Counted from the first letter of the stretch, positions 1 to 12,117 are shown. The stretch: DNA of 64,000 nucleotides from Macrotrachela quadricornifera (GCA_022393335.1 JAJEKB010020989.1:144447-208446), one strand, 5' to 3'. The notes: generated from the letters alone by a model not told the origin. Numbers and translations: made by a program.

Positions 1-1230
1 TTTTATTGAAAAATCGAATGTTTTTTTATCATATAAATAAATGTGAAAACCTCGGATTTAAATCCGAGTGTTATGTGTACTTCAAAAAGTAAAAAGAATC
101 GACAACAAATTGATTTTGATCGAACCGTCTAAAGACTATCTATCTTGAGTCTATGATCAGCAGTTTGACCGTATCTCGTTAACGGCTTGGTCATTTGAGC
201 TCTGGGACATCTCAATTGGACGGAAAACAGTTTAGTCTACAAATTCATTTCATTCAAGTGAGGAAGTTATCAAATACAAGAAGTGTTAGAAGTCAAAAAC
301 TGCGTAAATCCGAAGATTACACTGCGGGAGGTGATATTTTGGATTTTTCTCATGTGTTGCACGAGATCTTAGGCTTATTTTCCCACAAGACATAGATCTC
401 ATCAACGACACATCTTTTGCCACTACATTGAAAGAATAAAAAAACTGGGGAGCCAAGTTAGCATGGACGGCGCTATAGGCGATCCTATAAAGTGATCATT
501 GACTCAACTCTCAAAGTGATATTATATCTTTAGAAATCACAGGAAACGGATTCAGATTTGTGCTCAGCTTAGAAAACTGAGTAGGAGGAGTTATTTTAGC
601 ATGGATTTGGACTTGTATCCAGCGAGATTATGATCATAGGTAACCTCATGGATCTATTAAAGATATGTATTACACAGAGGCATCAGTATTTTTCATAATA
701 ATCCACCAATATTAATAGCTATCCAATTCGGATTTTTTCCATTTGATAACTCTTTTTAGTAGCGACAAAATCATGCACCTAGAACACCCCAAAACTGCTA
801 GTCACCCGAGACGTATTTAGGCACACTGGCCTCAGGATGCAGATTTTGTACATTTTGGGACCTTATTTGGTAATTTTCACTTAGAAAAACTCCGACTTCA
901 TTCAAAACTAATATCATATTCGGAGTCAGCATTAAAAACTGAGTCGATTCATATATATTTTAAATAACTCTGAGAAAAAAATTTTTTTTTGAAAAAATCC
1001 CGTACCCCCCTCAGGGATGATCTGGCAAGTAATGACAATTTTTTTGATAATTCAGCCATTTCTTGCCGGATCCTTCTCATCTTCGAACTCGGCCGAGATA
1101 TTGATGAGACAAGTCTGTGCACAAAATTTCAGCTCAATCGAATGTAATTGTGAAGAGTTATCGAATAAACGGACGGCCGGACACACTGACCGATTTTAGT
1201 AGTGTACTCACTTTTTGAGTACACAAAAAC
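1..1230. other. No gene recognised; short perfect hairpin at its end
   Basis: AT-rich sequence with only short open frames (195-395, 1017-1199) that resemble nothing recognisable. A perfect 9-bp inverted repeat with a 5-base loop lies at 1202-1224 (GTGTACTCA ... TGAGTACAC), immediately upstream of the transposase-like frame. It could be a transposon end or be fortuitous; no matching copy was found downstream of 2827. Confidence 0.5.
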
Positions 1231-2827
1231 ATGAATTTGGTAAATATTGCTAAACATCTTCTGTATTTGGCTCAAACGGAATTTGGATCTAGGAATTTTG
1301 CACCAACTGCCGATGAAATTATTACTGCAGAACGATTGTTGGAAGTTCTAAAGTCTTTTAAAGACAGCTACTTTAATGAACTATATATTTACGACACTCT
1401 CGAATTTGACGATGAATATGATGAAATGAGTGATGAAGAAGTAAGCGATAACAATATGAACGATTATAATGAAAATGAACATTCAGATATAAAAAATCTT
1501 TTTACATTAAAAGAAATGGAAAATATTATCGAATGGGTTGATCAGCATCCGAATGCTGGAATCGCAACTATTTAACACCGATTTAAAAAGATCAAATATA
1601 TGTATTATATTACAAGGCTTAAACGATATATCGAAAACAATGGCACTACCTCGGAAAAACTAAAACAAATTAAAGTTTTTATGTTCAACGAATTTTATCT
1701 GAAAAGGACAATTCAAAAAGAATCCATTCATGCTGCTGATCTTGAACCCTATGCAATTCAAAAAGCAAGAGAATTAAACTGGGATACGTTCAAAGCAAGT
1801 AAATATTTTATCAACATTTTTAAAAGAGAAAATAGAATATCATCAAGAAGAGCCAACAAAATTATTACTCGAACTAAACCAAATAGAAAAATTTGCAGTT
1901 TACATGGTATGTCAATTTTTTCAAATCTTTATATAAATACGTTTAGTTGTGATATTTTTATTTTTAGACGCTCATAATTGGATTGAAAGTAATAGAAGTT
2001 TAATATCAAAGTATTCTTCTCACCAAATTTTAAACAGTAATCACTGTTCATTTCAGCAAGAATATATTTCATCAAAAACGCTTTCTTTTACTGATGAAAG
2101 AACAACTGAAGTAGCTGTTAAAAAGAAATATAATACAACACATTCGTATACAATGCAACCGATTATATCAGCCGACGGTGATTTATTAGTAAATTTCTTG
2201 CTTATTCTTCAAGAAAAAGAAAATACATTTGGTAAAAATGTGCAAAAGAATCTAGTTGTACCATCGAATATTGTAGTCAAAGCTTCAAAATCAAGAAAAA
2301 GTTCTGATGAAAAACATCATGCTTTTCTAAATGGAGTTTTACGTCCACTGGTGGGTAAAAAATTTCTTCTTTTTCTGGATTCTTGGAAAACTCAAGCTGA
2401 TCTAACAAAATTTAGAGCAGTGTTTCCTAATCCAAACAGTCAATTGTTGATTTTTCCTGAAGGATCAACAGGTTTTATTCAACCACAAGATCTTTCCTTA
2501 TTTCGTTCATGGCGATTTATTCATGAAACAATCGAACACTATACTCATATTAATCGAATAGAAATGACTATAAGTGATCGCCCATATTTCGTCAACATAC
2601 ATTCTGTTATTCATAACCAATTATCAGCTCCACAATTTAAAAGTCTCATTAAAAATGGATTCGCACAAGCTCGAATAATACATGAGTTAATTGGACCGAT
2701 AAAAAACCCACAAGACGTTTGCTTCAAATTTTACAATCTGTATTGTTCAATTAACAGTTACAATGAAAGAACGCTATTAATGTGTACCTGGTGCAAAAAA
2801 AACTTTTTGCTACTACCATCTGATTGA
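1231..2827 (+). pseudogene. pogo/Tc5-like DDE transposase, one nonsense codon, one intron
   Basis: Two exons (1231-1906 and 1968-2827) join across a 61-bp GT-AG intron (1907-1967) and keep frame. The first exon carries an acidic N-terminal stretch and then a basic, helix-turn-helix-like segment containing SRRANK. The second exon carries the DDE_1-type catalytic core: a first Asp in IISADG, a second in LFLDSW, and a third in FIQPQD, the position where pogo/Tigger transposases have QPLD. A single in-frame TAA at 1573-1575 splits exon 1; reading continues in the same frame on both sides, so this is probably a CAA-to-TAA change. About 511 codons in all, a normal length for the family. Terminal inverted repeats were not identified. 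I infer a recently dead or allele-specific copy. Confidence 0.75.
1907..1967 (+). other. Intron in the pogo-like transposase
   Basis: GTATGT donor and TTTTTAG acceptor, 61 bp. Splicing joins G+AC into an Asp codon and links the DNA-binding and catalytic halves in frame. The size matches host introns elsewhere in the window. Confidence 0.65.
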
Positions 2828-3597
2828 AGATCCACATCTGCATTTGTAACATATTTATTAAAATACTATATTATATAATATATTGTTATCAGTTGAAATA
2901 AAATCGAGCTTATTGATAACCTTGAAATTCTAATAGCTGTTTGCTAATCTTTATCTATATTATTACTGCTTAAGCTCCATAAGTCATTGACATTATTATG
3001 ATGTTAATGGTATTGATAAATTTCAAAAACATTCTTTTAGGTTACTACTGAAATACTCAGATGATTGAATGAAAAATTAATGTAAATAATACTATGGTTC
3101 TTATATACTCAAATGTTGCGTACCATAAAAATTGATTATCTACCTCTAGATAAGCCAAGGGCCGCTAATATTTTAACCTTGTTAGTTTCTCAATGAGAGC
3201 TTTCATTTGACACGAATAGGTCCCACTTTTTCGCTTATCACCTCAAACATCTCCATTGTGAGTAGCTGCTCATTTCAAAAGAAAAGCAAACCTCTGACAT
3301 TCGAAAAATTTGGATATTGTTTGGGAATGCAGCCACAAGTAGACCAAGCGTAGAAAAACATCAGCTTAAATATAGAGGAGCTCAGCTGATTATGAACCAA
3401 ACTTTACAACTTGATGATAGAGTTGCAACTTCTCAAATCAATGTTCAACTCGTCTAGAGAGACGCAGTGATAAATTCGCTTCGTTAATTCTTTTCATCGT
3501 CGAAAACAGTAAGTATCACATGGCTGTTTAGTTGACGTTATTCTTTTGGCTATCACCGAGAGCTTGCACATTGGGATATACCAATAAGAACATGACA
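2828..3597. other. Intergenic, with one copy of a dispersed repeat
   Basis: No gene seen. About 3145-3262 is one of three copies of a diverged repeat; the others are at 7440-7650 (opposite strand) and 12212-12425 (same strand). Shared landmarks are TTTTAACCTTGTTAGTTT and AGCTTTCATTTGA-like blocks. Confidence 0.6.
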
Positions 3598-4514
3598 ACA
3601 CTCTAAAAAAATTGGTGTCCTACCGAACTTTGAATGTTTAGCACTGTTTTAACGAAAGGATTTGAAGTTCCGTAATATGAAAAACGTTTCGTAATTTTCA
3701 TACAAAACCTTTTTAAGTTTCGAAAATTGAAGAGAGTTCTGAAGTTTTACTACGAAACTCTCTGGAAGTTTCGTGCATCGTGTACCGAAATTTTGATAGT
3801 TTTGTATTCTTTGTACAAAACCGTTGACAGTTTCGTAACAACCTCTAAAAGTTTCGTATAAGTTCTACGAAGCTATTCATAGTTTCGTAAGTGCTCTAAT
3901 AGTTCCGGACACATTGTACGAAACTAGGCATAGTTTTGTAATAGACATACCAAACCGTTACATCATTTACGAAACTATGAATAGTTTCATCCCATGTATG
4001 CTGAACCTTTTGATGTTTTACGAAACCACTGATAGTTTTGTAGAACAACTAAAAGTTCCATATTTCTTATACGAATCTATTGAAAGTTTCGTAAAATATC
4101 AAAAGGTTCCGCATACATTGTACGAAACTGTTCATAGTTTCGTAAATGATGTAATGGTTTGGTATGTCTGTTACGAAATCATGCCTAGTTTCGTACAATG
4201 TATCCGGAACTACTAGAGCACTCACGAAATTATGGATGGCTTTGTGGAACTTATACGGAACTTTTAGATGCTGTTACGAAACTGTCAACGGTTTTGTACA
4301 AAGGATACAAAACTACCAAAATTTCGGTACACGATGCACGAAACTTCCAGAGGGTTTCGTAATAAAACTGTGAAAATCTTTTCAATTTTCGCGGCGACGG
4401 TGAGGTTCTGTATGAAAATTACGAAATGGTTTTCGTACCACGAAAATTAAAATCATTTTGTAAAACAGTGTCAAAACTTCAAAGTTCGGTAGAACACCTA
4501 TTTTTTTACAGTGT
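3598..4514. mobile_element. 917-bp fold-back element made of nested palindromes
   Basis: The whole stretch is one imperfect palindrome centred near 4056. The left end ACACTCTAAAAAAATTGG is matched by the reverse complement of the right end, ACACTGTAAAAAAATAGG, and the arms stay alignable to the centre. Inside, the sequence is a 51-bp tandem array (units starting about 3918, 3969, 4020, 4071, 4122, 4173), and each unit contains its own dyad of the form TACGAAAC...AGTTTCGTA. The ends match elements near 5806 and at 22146-22654. No protein-coding capacity is credible: an open frame at 3914-4216 with 17-residue repeats follows from 51 being divisible by 3. Target-site duplication could not be fixed. 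Confidence 0.85.
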
Positions 4515-5390
4515 GCTAACCCAAATAAGTCTTGCATGACGTATGTTTAGATGACTCATAGGAAGGTACATACAGCACTCAAATATAGGTCTTAAAAATG
4601 AAAGATATCGTAACGAAATAGTCTTAAGTAGTTATGAGGCGTACTCTCGAATAGGTCTCAAAAAGTTGCATGTACTTCTCCTGAGATAACCGTCGAAAAG
4701 TTACTAATGGTACGCTCAGATTGTCCTCGAAAAATAACTAATGATACGGTGAGGTAGCTCTCAAAAAGTTAACAATAGTACTGTTAAGGATGCATTAAAA
4801 ACTTAGAACCTTTTTGTCCACTACTCATTCACCGTTTTGTTTTGCCAGTGAGGGCTATATATATTTACGAGCGAACTCATAAAAAATTATCGTCAAGTAG
4901 AGGATGTTTAAAGATTAAGTGTTTTGGCAAATGTCTGGTCATATTGTGGACGACATCCTACACATCTGAATGCAGATGATTAAGTAAGGACTTTTTTGAT
5001 TAACTATTATCTTAATTAATTAATCGTATATAATTATAGTGTCGGTAGCAACATTTCCTGTCCCAACATTTTCCGAAATCTTGCAAATTAATCGGTAAGT
5101 TTGTTGTATTCAAAAAGTGAGTTTCTTTTCTGTTATAGATTGATTTCAACATGGGATTCGTGGATATATTTACCATCTAATCTAGATTAACTTTGTCTCG
5201 TTTCAAATCGGCCTTTGTATCAAAATCATGAGTAAGTTTCACTATAGAAAATAAACATACTCGTTTTCTCTTTTTAGGTCAACCCACATATAAGCTGTAT
5301 GGATAAGTTTATTTTATTATATAAAATTAATTCATTTACTCTTTATTGTAGATTAATTCGAGAAACTACTTGACGATTAAGTGTTATTTT
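4515..5390. repeat. Degenerate short tandem repeats, no gene
   Basis: About 4540-4800 holds loosely repeated blocks of the type CTCAAAAAGTTAC...GTAC at irregular spacing of roughly 45-60 bp, strongly diverged. The remainder is AT-rich without recognisable coding sequence. Confidence 0.4.
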
Positions 5391-5593
5391 TAACTGACGA
5401 GGGAAGCTCCAGAAGTATTCAAGCAGTTTAGTCTCTGCCTTGCATTTGTAAGTCAATCTGATTTAGATATGGAAAGCTAAATAGAATTCGTGCAAAATTA
5501 CATTTAGCTTTTCATATCTAAATCAAATCGACTTGCCGATGCAAGTCAGAGACTAAACTGCTTGAATACCTCTGAAGCTTCCCTCATCAGTTA
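5391..5593. repeat. 92-bp-arm hairpin with a 19-base loop
   Basis: Arms 5391-5482 and 5502-5593 are reverse complements with about ten mismatches, ending in TAACTGA...TCAGTTA. A transcript would form a nearly continuous 92-bp duplex. It may be a small fold-back transposon (MITE) or a source of small RNAs; the sequence cannot decide. Confidence 0.85.
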
Positions 5594-5609
5594 TTGGGTC
5601 GATGACAAA

Positions 5610-5806
5610 AAAAAGGTTCAGTGGCAATGAACACGTACTAAACCTTCTCTTCCATTAGTGTGAAAGGTTTAGTACGAAACCTTTCCTACGAAACCTCTTT
5701 TCAATCTGACTTAAAAGGTTCAGTGCGAAACCAATAAAGGATCCTCCCGTGTATCGAGGGGAAGATCCTTTTTCGGTTGGGTAAAAATCCTTTTTTTTTA
5801 GAGTGC
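5610..5806. mobile_element. Partial (one-ended) copy of the CACTCTAAAAAAA fold-back family
   Basis: The right edge reads TTTTTTTTAGAGTG, the inverse of the family terminus. Inside are GTACGAAACC motifs and the block AAGGATCCTCCC...GGGGAAGATCCTT, itself a dyad that recurs twice in 22146-22654. The matching left end is missing; the 203-bp hairpin sits where it would be expected, so the copy may be truncated or disrupted by it. Confidence 0.6.
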
Positions 5807-6849
5807 AGAGCAGTTTTTAATTACGGAAAACTTTTGCAGCTCAGCTTCGACTTTTATAACAAAATCCATTTGTCCCGTTTTTGCCGAAATTGTCAATAGT
5901 CTTTGTCTGTTTATTCTGCAAATAATACTTCCTAAAATTTCACAAAGATCCAAAAAAAACAATATCAGAAGCCTGAAACTCGAAACGTGCTTTCAATGAA
6001 TTAGATGGTTTTTTTTTGATGACATAGCGTAGTAATTTGAGGTCTGAATGAATTACAAATAAAGATTAAACATGTAGATTTTTAATGAAATGACTGAATT
6101 TTATTGGAATATGAAAGAAGGAAATTACAAAATTTTTTAGACTGAAAATCTTTCTCATAAACCAATGATCTTGTACCTGGTAAGCTCTACAGAAGAATTT
6201 TATTGTCATCTGAAATTTTGAATGCGAAGATAATTTTTTTTTATACTTTGTTGGTAATCTCGAAATATTTATCTAATACATAAAATCTCTAACATCTAAC
6301 AATAACTGCAATAGTAATTCGTCCATCAATTTTACGCATTCGACAAACTTCAATCTTCAGAAAGTTCCAACCAAATACTTTAAAATTAACGATATGTTCA
6401 AGATAAAGCACCAATGTTTTTCACGCGTTAAACATGATGTTCATGAATCAATGTCAGTCACACGTCAACATTTTGACAAAAACTCCTTTTCATCAAACTT
6501 ATACACTTAAATAAAACTGTCGGACTTAGCGAAGCATTTAGAAGCCCTGTCAACAAAACCAATATCACACACTACAACATTTTTTTCATCAAAAACAAAT
6601 AGCCATGATCATCAGAATTGTCCGAAATCCCATACACCAATAGAAAGTCTCTACGGGGTCTATCAACCGCATCTTTCATCAATTCCCACGCATTCATTTT
6701 CAATCATAAGATATCTACTCGGTTATTATGATCGTGTAAATTATATTTCTTTAATCTCTTTCTGCAAAAACTCCTGACCTTCTTCTCTGTCAGGAAAATC
6801 TAATAATGGAATTTTAATCTAAGTTTTGTTCATAAATAGGTTTAATAAT
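5807..6849. other. Intergenic, nothing recognised
   Basis: AT-rich sequence without open frames of interest, RNA genes or clear repeats. Confidence 0.5.
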
Positions 6850-7020
6850 TCTTAAGATACTCGGAGAGTTTCAGCTTAAAAAAATGTTTTTTTCATCGAG
6901 ATAGCGAGTTTTCAAGTACGCTTGATTTTTCTGACATTGGTATGAAAAGGAACCGGTTTTTTGGGATTCAATATCTCTATAAAGGAACATTCTTTAGAGC
7001 TGGAATTTTCAAGATATTGT
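6850..7020. repeat. Diverged palindrome, about 170 bp
   Basis: The block near 6867-6910 is the approximate reverse complement of 6969-7010 (ATATCTCTATAAAGGAACATT region). The same motif order (ATATCTCG, GGAAACATTTTTTC, GCTGAAAATTTT) appears in the better-preserved palindrome at 18378-18998, so the two probably belong to one family. Confidence 0.5.
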
Positions 7021-7439
7021 ACGGATTATTAGATCTATCTGTGAAATTCTTATTTTTGCCGATCAATACTTAAAAAATGCGTCGAAAACTGAGTTAAACG
7101 AACAAAACTCGGCGCCCAATAGTTTTTGGATAAAATCTTTTACGATTTTACTAGTTGCATTGGAATTTTCTTGTAGATTCAATATGAGATCAAACAGCGA
7201 GCTTTCTCCGGAGAGTAATTTCCTCGTGAATGGCGCTCTTTGTCATCATTCAGTGCACATTGTGTTCATTTTTGTCATTTTCTCTGTCACAGAATATGTT
7301 TAGTTTTTTTGTAGCTCCACGCATTATCGAGGAACATAGTTCATTGTTTTCTACTGCATTAGATTTTGTTGGTTGTTTCTTTTCACAGGAGGACATGTTT
7401 TCATTTGTATTTTGTCCCGAGTAATTTTCCTTATAATGG

Positions 7440-7650
7440 TGGTGTTTCAACTGTCCATGAGAAAAATAGTACATATTCGGGTCAAATGAAAGCTCTCATC
7501 GTCAAACTAACAAGGTTAAAATATGCGCTAACCTTGGCTTGTCTAGAAGGAATTACTTGAATTTAAAGTTTTGGTATAAAATGATTCAGAAAAGGTTTTC
7601 TCCATTATTATAAAAACGAAGTATAGTGTTGCTCGGACCAACCTTAGGTT
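7440..7650 (-). repeat. Dispersed repeat copy, left flank of the LINE
   Basis: Reverse-complement match to 12212-12425 and, in part, to 3145-3262. It includes the block around CTCCATTATTATAAAAACG and GTTGCTCGGACCA. Together with the copy at 12212-12425 it brackets the LINE in inverted orientation. Confidence 0.65.
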
Positions 7651-7896
7651 ATCATAGATGCTCTTTCGTATCATCCAAATTACCTTATGTTCCATCCTTA
7701 AAATGGTAGAGTTAAATTTTCTAGTGGCTGATCGAAAACATCGTTTTCATACGCTACAGAAAAAATTCACTCTACTATTGTAAGGAACTCCGCCATGGAG
7801 ACTGGCATCCTGTGGTTTCTATGCTGGTCAAAAGTCCAGATAAAGGAGGAGCGCTTGACGGAAGGGGTGCAGATACCCCACCTGTAAAAACTAACT

Positions 7897-8810
7897 ATGA
7901 ACGACTTCAACACAAATCCATATCGGTTCGGACGTCGCCCGGGAAAACAAGGCCCGCATCTTCTGTGCAGTGACCAGAACAGAGTCGAAAAATTGGCTAC
8001 TGGAAGAAACTTACATGCGAAGTATACGACAAAAAACACTCGAAAACTAAAACCTGTCAAACATTTTCTAACAGTAAGAGCAAGGAATGTGCAGATTCGT
8101 TGGGATGCTGGAAAACTTGAACTACTTAGAAACGAAATGAAACGTTTCAAGTGCGACATTATTGGTATTTTTGAAATGCGATGGACAGGAACAGGTGAAA
8201 CACCGGATGGCGATATCATTTGGCCGGGAGAAGACACCTTACATATGAAGGGTGCAGGTTTCTAACTGAGTGTATAGGGTAAAAAGGCATTAATAGGATA
8301 CAATCTAATCAGCTCACGAATAATTTCGGCACGATCCGATGCAGCTCCATTTAAAATCTCAGTTATACATGTATCTGTACCAACTTATTTTTCGTCAGAA
8401 GCAGATATAGAAGCATTCTATAATGATATCGATGATACATTAACAAAGATAGATAAAAAAATATATGATTATTCTGACAGGAGCTTGGAATGCTAAAATT
8501 GGTAGCAATAATACAGACCGGAAATTCATTATGCAGAAATATGAATATGGCGATAGGAATAAACGCGTAGAACGTCTTCTAGAATTTGCAACAGTACCTA
8601 ATCTCTACATATATAATACAAGGTTTCAATAGAAACCTAACCGAAAATGGACTTAGACAGTATCAGATGGCATTCATAAGAACACGATTGATATGATTCT
8701 CAGCCAAAAAAAAGTGGAAGACGTTGGTCATCAACTGTCGAACATTTCAGAGTGCAGACATAAGTTCAGATCACTCACTAGTCTCATGTAATATTAAGCT
8801 GCAACTCAAG
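7897..8810 (+). pseudogene. LINE endonuclease domain, broken
   Basis: The first open segment (7897-8265) contains WDAGKLELLRNEMKR, DIIGIFEMRWTG and a GAGF-type segment typical of the EEP endonuclease of RTE-like LINEs. A stop follows at 8263-8265. Later segments, in shifting frames, carry AWNAKIG (the conserved DxNA-type catalytic block, here starting with A) and a SADISSDHSLV block, the SDH catalytic motif. Function is lost through stops and frameshifts. Confidence 0.75.
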
Positions 8811-9276
8811 TAAATGTATAACAAATCGAAACAGGGCTGCAGAATTAATGTGAACCGATTGAAAGATGAGAAAATAAGACAATCGTATAGGACTTCACTA
8901 ATGAAAAATATGGAAAATATAGGACCAACATGTAATCCGGAGGAGCATGCCAATAAGATAAGACAGGCAATTAAAAATACAGCGGAGGAAACAGTACCTG
9001 CACAAAGAATAACCAGAAAACCCTGGATTTCCAAAGAAACACTAAAACTTGCTGATGAAAAACGTTTCCGCAGAATATACACGACATTATAAAGATTCAT
9101 GTCAGAGAGTCAAGAAATCTTCAAGACAAGATAAAGAGCACTGGATACATGACCAATGCAAAGAAGCTGAAAAAGATTTAAATATTGAAAACACTATACA
9201 GGCATACAGCCTATTAAAAGTGTTAAGAAAGGAATTTAAACCTCGAGTACATGTGGTATGAAACCAGGAGGGCACA

Positions 9277-10442
9277 ATGTCACAATCAAAGGATGACATC
9301 AAACAAAGGTGGGCGCAGTATTGTAACAATCTGTATAAAGACCCTGGTTGCGGGGACAGGATGGTAAAAGAGTTTGAAGACATCACACCTCCTAACAACA
9401 AAGATTCTCAAGATATCTTATATGCTGAAGTGCAAGCAGCGATTCAGGCACTAAAAAGACATAAAAGTCGGAGATCAGATGAAATCACAGCGGAGATGCT
9501 ACAAGCTGGAGGCGAACAGCTAACGCGTCAAATCCATTCTGGTGCCAGTACCAAAAAAGGGAGATCCTAGTAATTGCTCCAACTATTGAACGATCTCTCT
9601 TATTAATTACACAGAAAAAGTACTCCTAATAGTACTGTTAAATAGACTTAAAAAACATCTAGATTCTTACCTGTCAGAAGAGCAGACAGGATTCAGAAAG
9701 AATAGAAGCATCGAACATCAAATTTTGATCCTCAGATTTTTGACTGAAAGAAGCAAAAAGACAGGGAAAAAAATATACAATCGTTTCATAGACTTCCATA
9801 AAGCATTCGATACGATTAAACATAAAGTCATATGGACTGTTCTAAAATCATATGACTTAGAAACAAAAGTGATAACACTGCTACAAAAGATCTACGAAAA
9901 GTCACAGTCAGCTGTTCAGATCGAAAAGGATAACGACGAGTGGTTTCAAACAGACATATGAACAAGACAAGACGATTCCCTGCCACCACTTCTCTTTATC
10001 ACATATATAGAAAGAGTAATGGATCAGGTGAGACAGAAAATCTGCGGAATCAGTATCAGTGGAATACTCATAAATAACCTAAGATTCGCCGACGATATTG
10101 CTGTAATGGATGAAGATGTTGGCTCACTTCAACCCCAAATTCAGCTAACTAAGTCAGCTGCTGAACAAGCTGGACTGATGTTAAATATAAATAAAACTAA
10201 AACTACGGTTTTCGGAGACAGGAATATTGAAAGTAAGTTCGATTTAGCAGGAGGAACCATCGAAAATGTAGGAAACTATGAATATCTGGGAATTCTACTG
10301 ACATGGGATAATAACTACTCAGAGGAAATCAAAATGAGGATAGGAAAAGTGACAGATGTATTGGCTTCATTGAAACATATTGGGAACAGCAAAAAACTGA
10401 AGATTGATAATAAAATTAGAATCTTAACAACATGTGTCTTCA
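9277..10442 (+). pseudogene. LINE reverse transcriptase domain, broken
   Basis: Blocks in order: the N-terminal RT block with AIQALKRHKSRRSDEITAE (9430-9500), the finger motif SEEQTGFRKNRSIEHQ (about 9675-9720), FIDFHKAFDTI (about 9790), and the palm motif RFADDIAVMDED (about 10084), the FADD form of YxDD. A stop at about 9959-9961 (TGA where CGA is likely) and several frame changes break the reading frame. The coding continues after the hAT insertion at 11713. Confidence 0.8.
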
Positions 10443-11712
10443 GTGTCCTACAGACCTCGAAACGGGCCACTCTTTTCATGGCCCGAAAATTCTCTAGGCC
10501 TGCTCGACCCAATTTAAGTTTTGTTCAGCCTGGCCTACTCCGATCCGCTAAATTTTTCTGACCCGATAGAATTTTTTGACACAAATTTTTTCTCTCAACA
10601 AAATACGTAGTTCATTGAGATTATTACAAATATAACTGTGATAAAAATACTTGATATTATTTTGAGGGTAATTAGCGAAGATCATCAAACTCACAATAAA
10701 ATTTTTGTGTACGAAAACTAATTACTTTTTGAATGACACACAAACATATTGTGAGGCTGTTAAACTTCACAAGACTCATTTTACGTAATGCGATATTTTT
10801 TGGTATAGCTTTTTAATCGAGTTGCCTCTAATGAAAACTTAACCGTCTTATTGACTGAATACATATTTGTTTTACTTGTACTCAGATAGCGAGCGAGCTG
10901 GTTGTTAAAGATGATTTATGAACAAGAAAAAATGTTTCATATCTAAAGTGTAAAAATGAACTTGCGAACATTATCTATGGACATTTGTTTGGCTCAAAGA
11001 TTTTTCTACCACACTCTAGCTCACTACATAGTTCAAAAAAGATTTTAGCATAAAAAATCAAAATGAATTCTTAAAGAATTTTCTTTTCTTCCGAAAATAT
11101 TCTAGCCTCTGTAAATTTATTCCTTAATCAAAATAGGACTCATAAAAAATCAAATTTGAAGCTCACATTTTCAGATGACGGTCTATTTTTGAGGCATCGC
11201 TCCTGTGGTTACTCTTTTCATAATGAATATGAATTTTTCAAGATGAAGCTTCGCGTGTAGCCGACAGTTGCAACTATCTTGAGGAGTTACTTGGATTTAC
11301 TGTACTAGTAATTCTACTTACATATTTCAAAAACAAAAACTCCTTGAGATGTTGATAGTAAAATAAACATCAGTCTTCATATACTTCAAATCGATTGACT
11401 AGAATAAGATTTAAATAAAGAGAATGCAATGATTGACATTTCCAATCATTAAAATGGTAGATTTTAATTGATGAAAGTAAGCATTTTTATCAATAAACTT
11501 TCAAACGCATCGAAACGCGTAATCGTGTCATCGTTCAAAATAAATCTGATTTATGTTTTGAGTCACAGGAACTGAATTTTAAGTAAAATTTCTATTATAA
11601 AATATTTTTGATGGATTCCAATAGATAAAATGAATATCTAATTGAAAAAAAAACTTAAAAAAACAATACTAGGTGTCGGGTCGGGCGGCCCGTTTCGAGA
11701 CCTAATGTTCTA
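10443..11712. mobile_element. Non-autonomous hAT-like element nested in the LINE, with 8-bp target duplication
   Basis: Element 10451-11704 (1254 bp). The left terminus CAGACCTCGAAACGGGCC matches the reverse-complemented right terminus TAGGTCTCGAAACGGGCC at 15 of 18 positions. The flanking 8-mers GTGTCCTA (10443-10450) and ATGTTCTA (11705-11712) are a slightly diverged duplication. Removing one copy and the element restores the LINE frame across an F-S-V-L-L-Y segment, which fixes the boundaries. Eight-base duplications and GGGCC-rich ends are hAT hallmarks. No transposase frame is visible inside. Confidence 0.85.
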
Positions 11713-12117
11713 CTATACCCGTCAAAGACATGGATCTTACAAGAAGTAGACAAGAAAAATCTATTGGCTTTTGAAATGATATGCTACCAACGAGTTCTAC
11801 AAATTAATCGGCAGAATATGATTCGAAATGAATACATCAGGAAAAGAATATCGAAAGAAGAGACAATAATAGAGGCCAACAAGAGAAATCTAAGGTTATT
11901 TGGTCACATTTGCAGAATGGACAACACTAGATTAATCAAACATATTGTTTTTGTTAAAATGAATGGAAAATATAGACGAGGGCGTTCATGCAGAGAATGA
12001 CTTGGTGACATAACCGAATGGTACCAACGCAGTGGACTAGATCTGTTACATTTTGCGCAAGACCGATAGGCATGGAAAAATCTGATCTCGTAAATGATTA
12101 GACTCATTTGGCGCTAA
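11713..12117 (+). pseudogene. C-terminal segment of the LINE protein
   Basis: Contains LLAFEMICYQRVL, NEYIRKRIS, LRLFGHICRMD and RRGRSCRE, the standard C-terminal arrangement of RTE-like polyproteins. A TGA at about 11998-12000 falls where the family usually has Trp, and two further stops follow. It is in register with the RT part once the hAT insertion is removed. Confidence 0.8.

Noticed and set aside
3914..4216. Open frame with 17-residue YETxxSFV repeats
   Set aside because: It lies wholly in the fold-back and exists because the 51-bp unit is a multiple of 3; the next units carry it only in part and no start context or homology is seen.
3598..4514. CRISPR-like regular repeats
   Set aside because: Units are diverged, palindromic and without unique spacers, in a eukaryotic genome.
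7230..7560. Overlapping frames on both strands near 7.2-7.5 kb
   Set aside because: They fall partly in the dispersed repeat and show no protein features.
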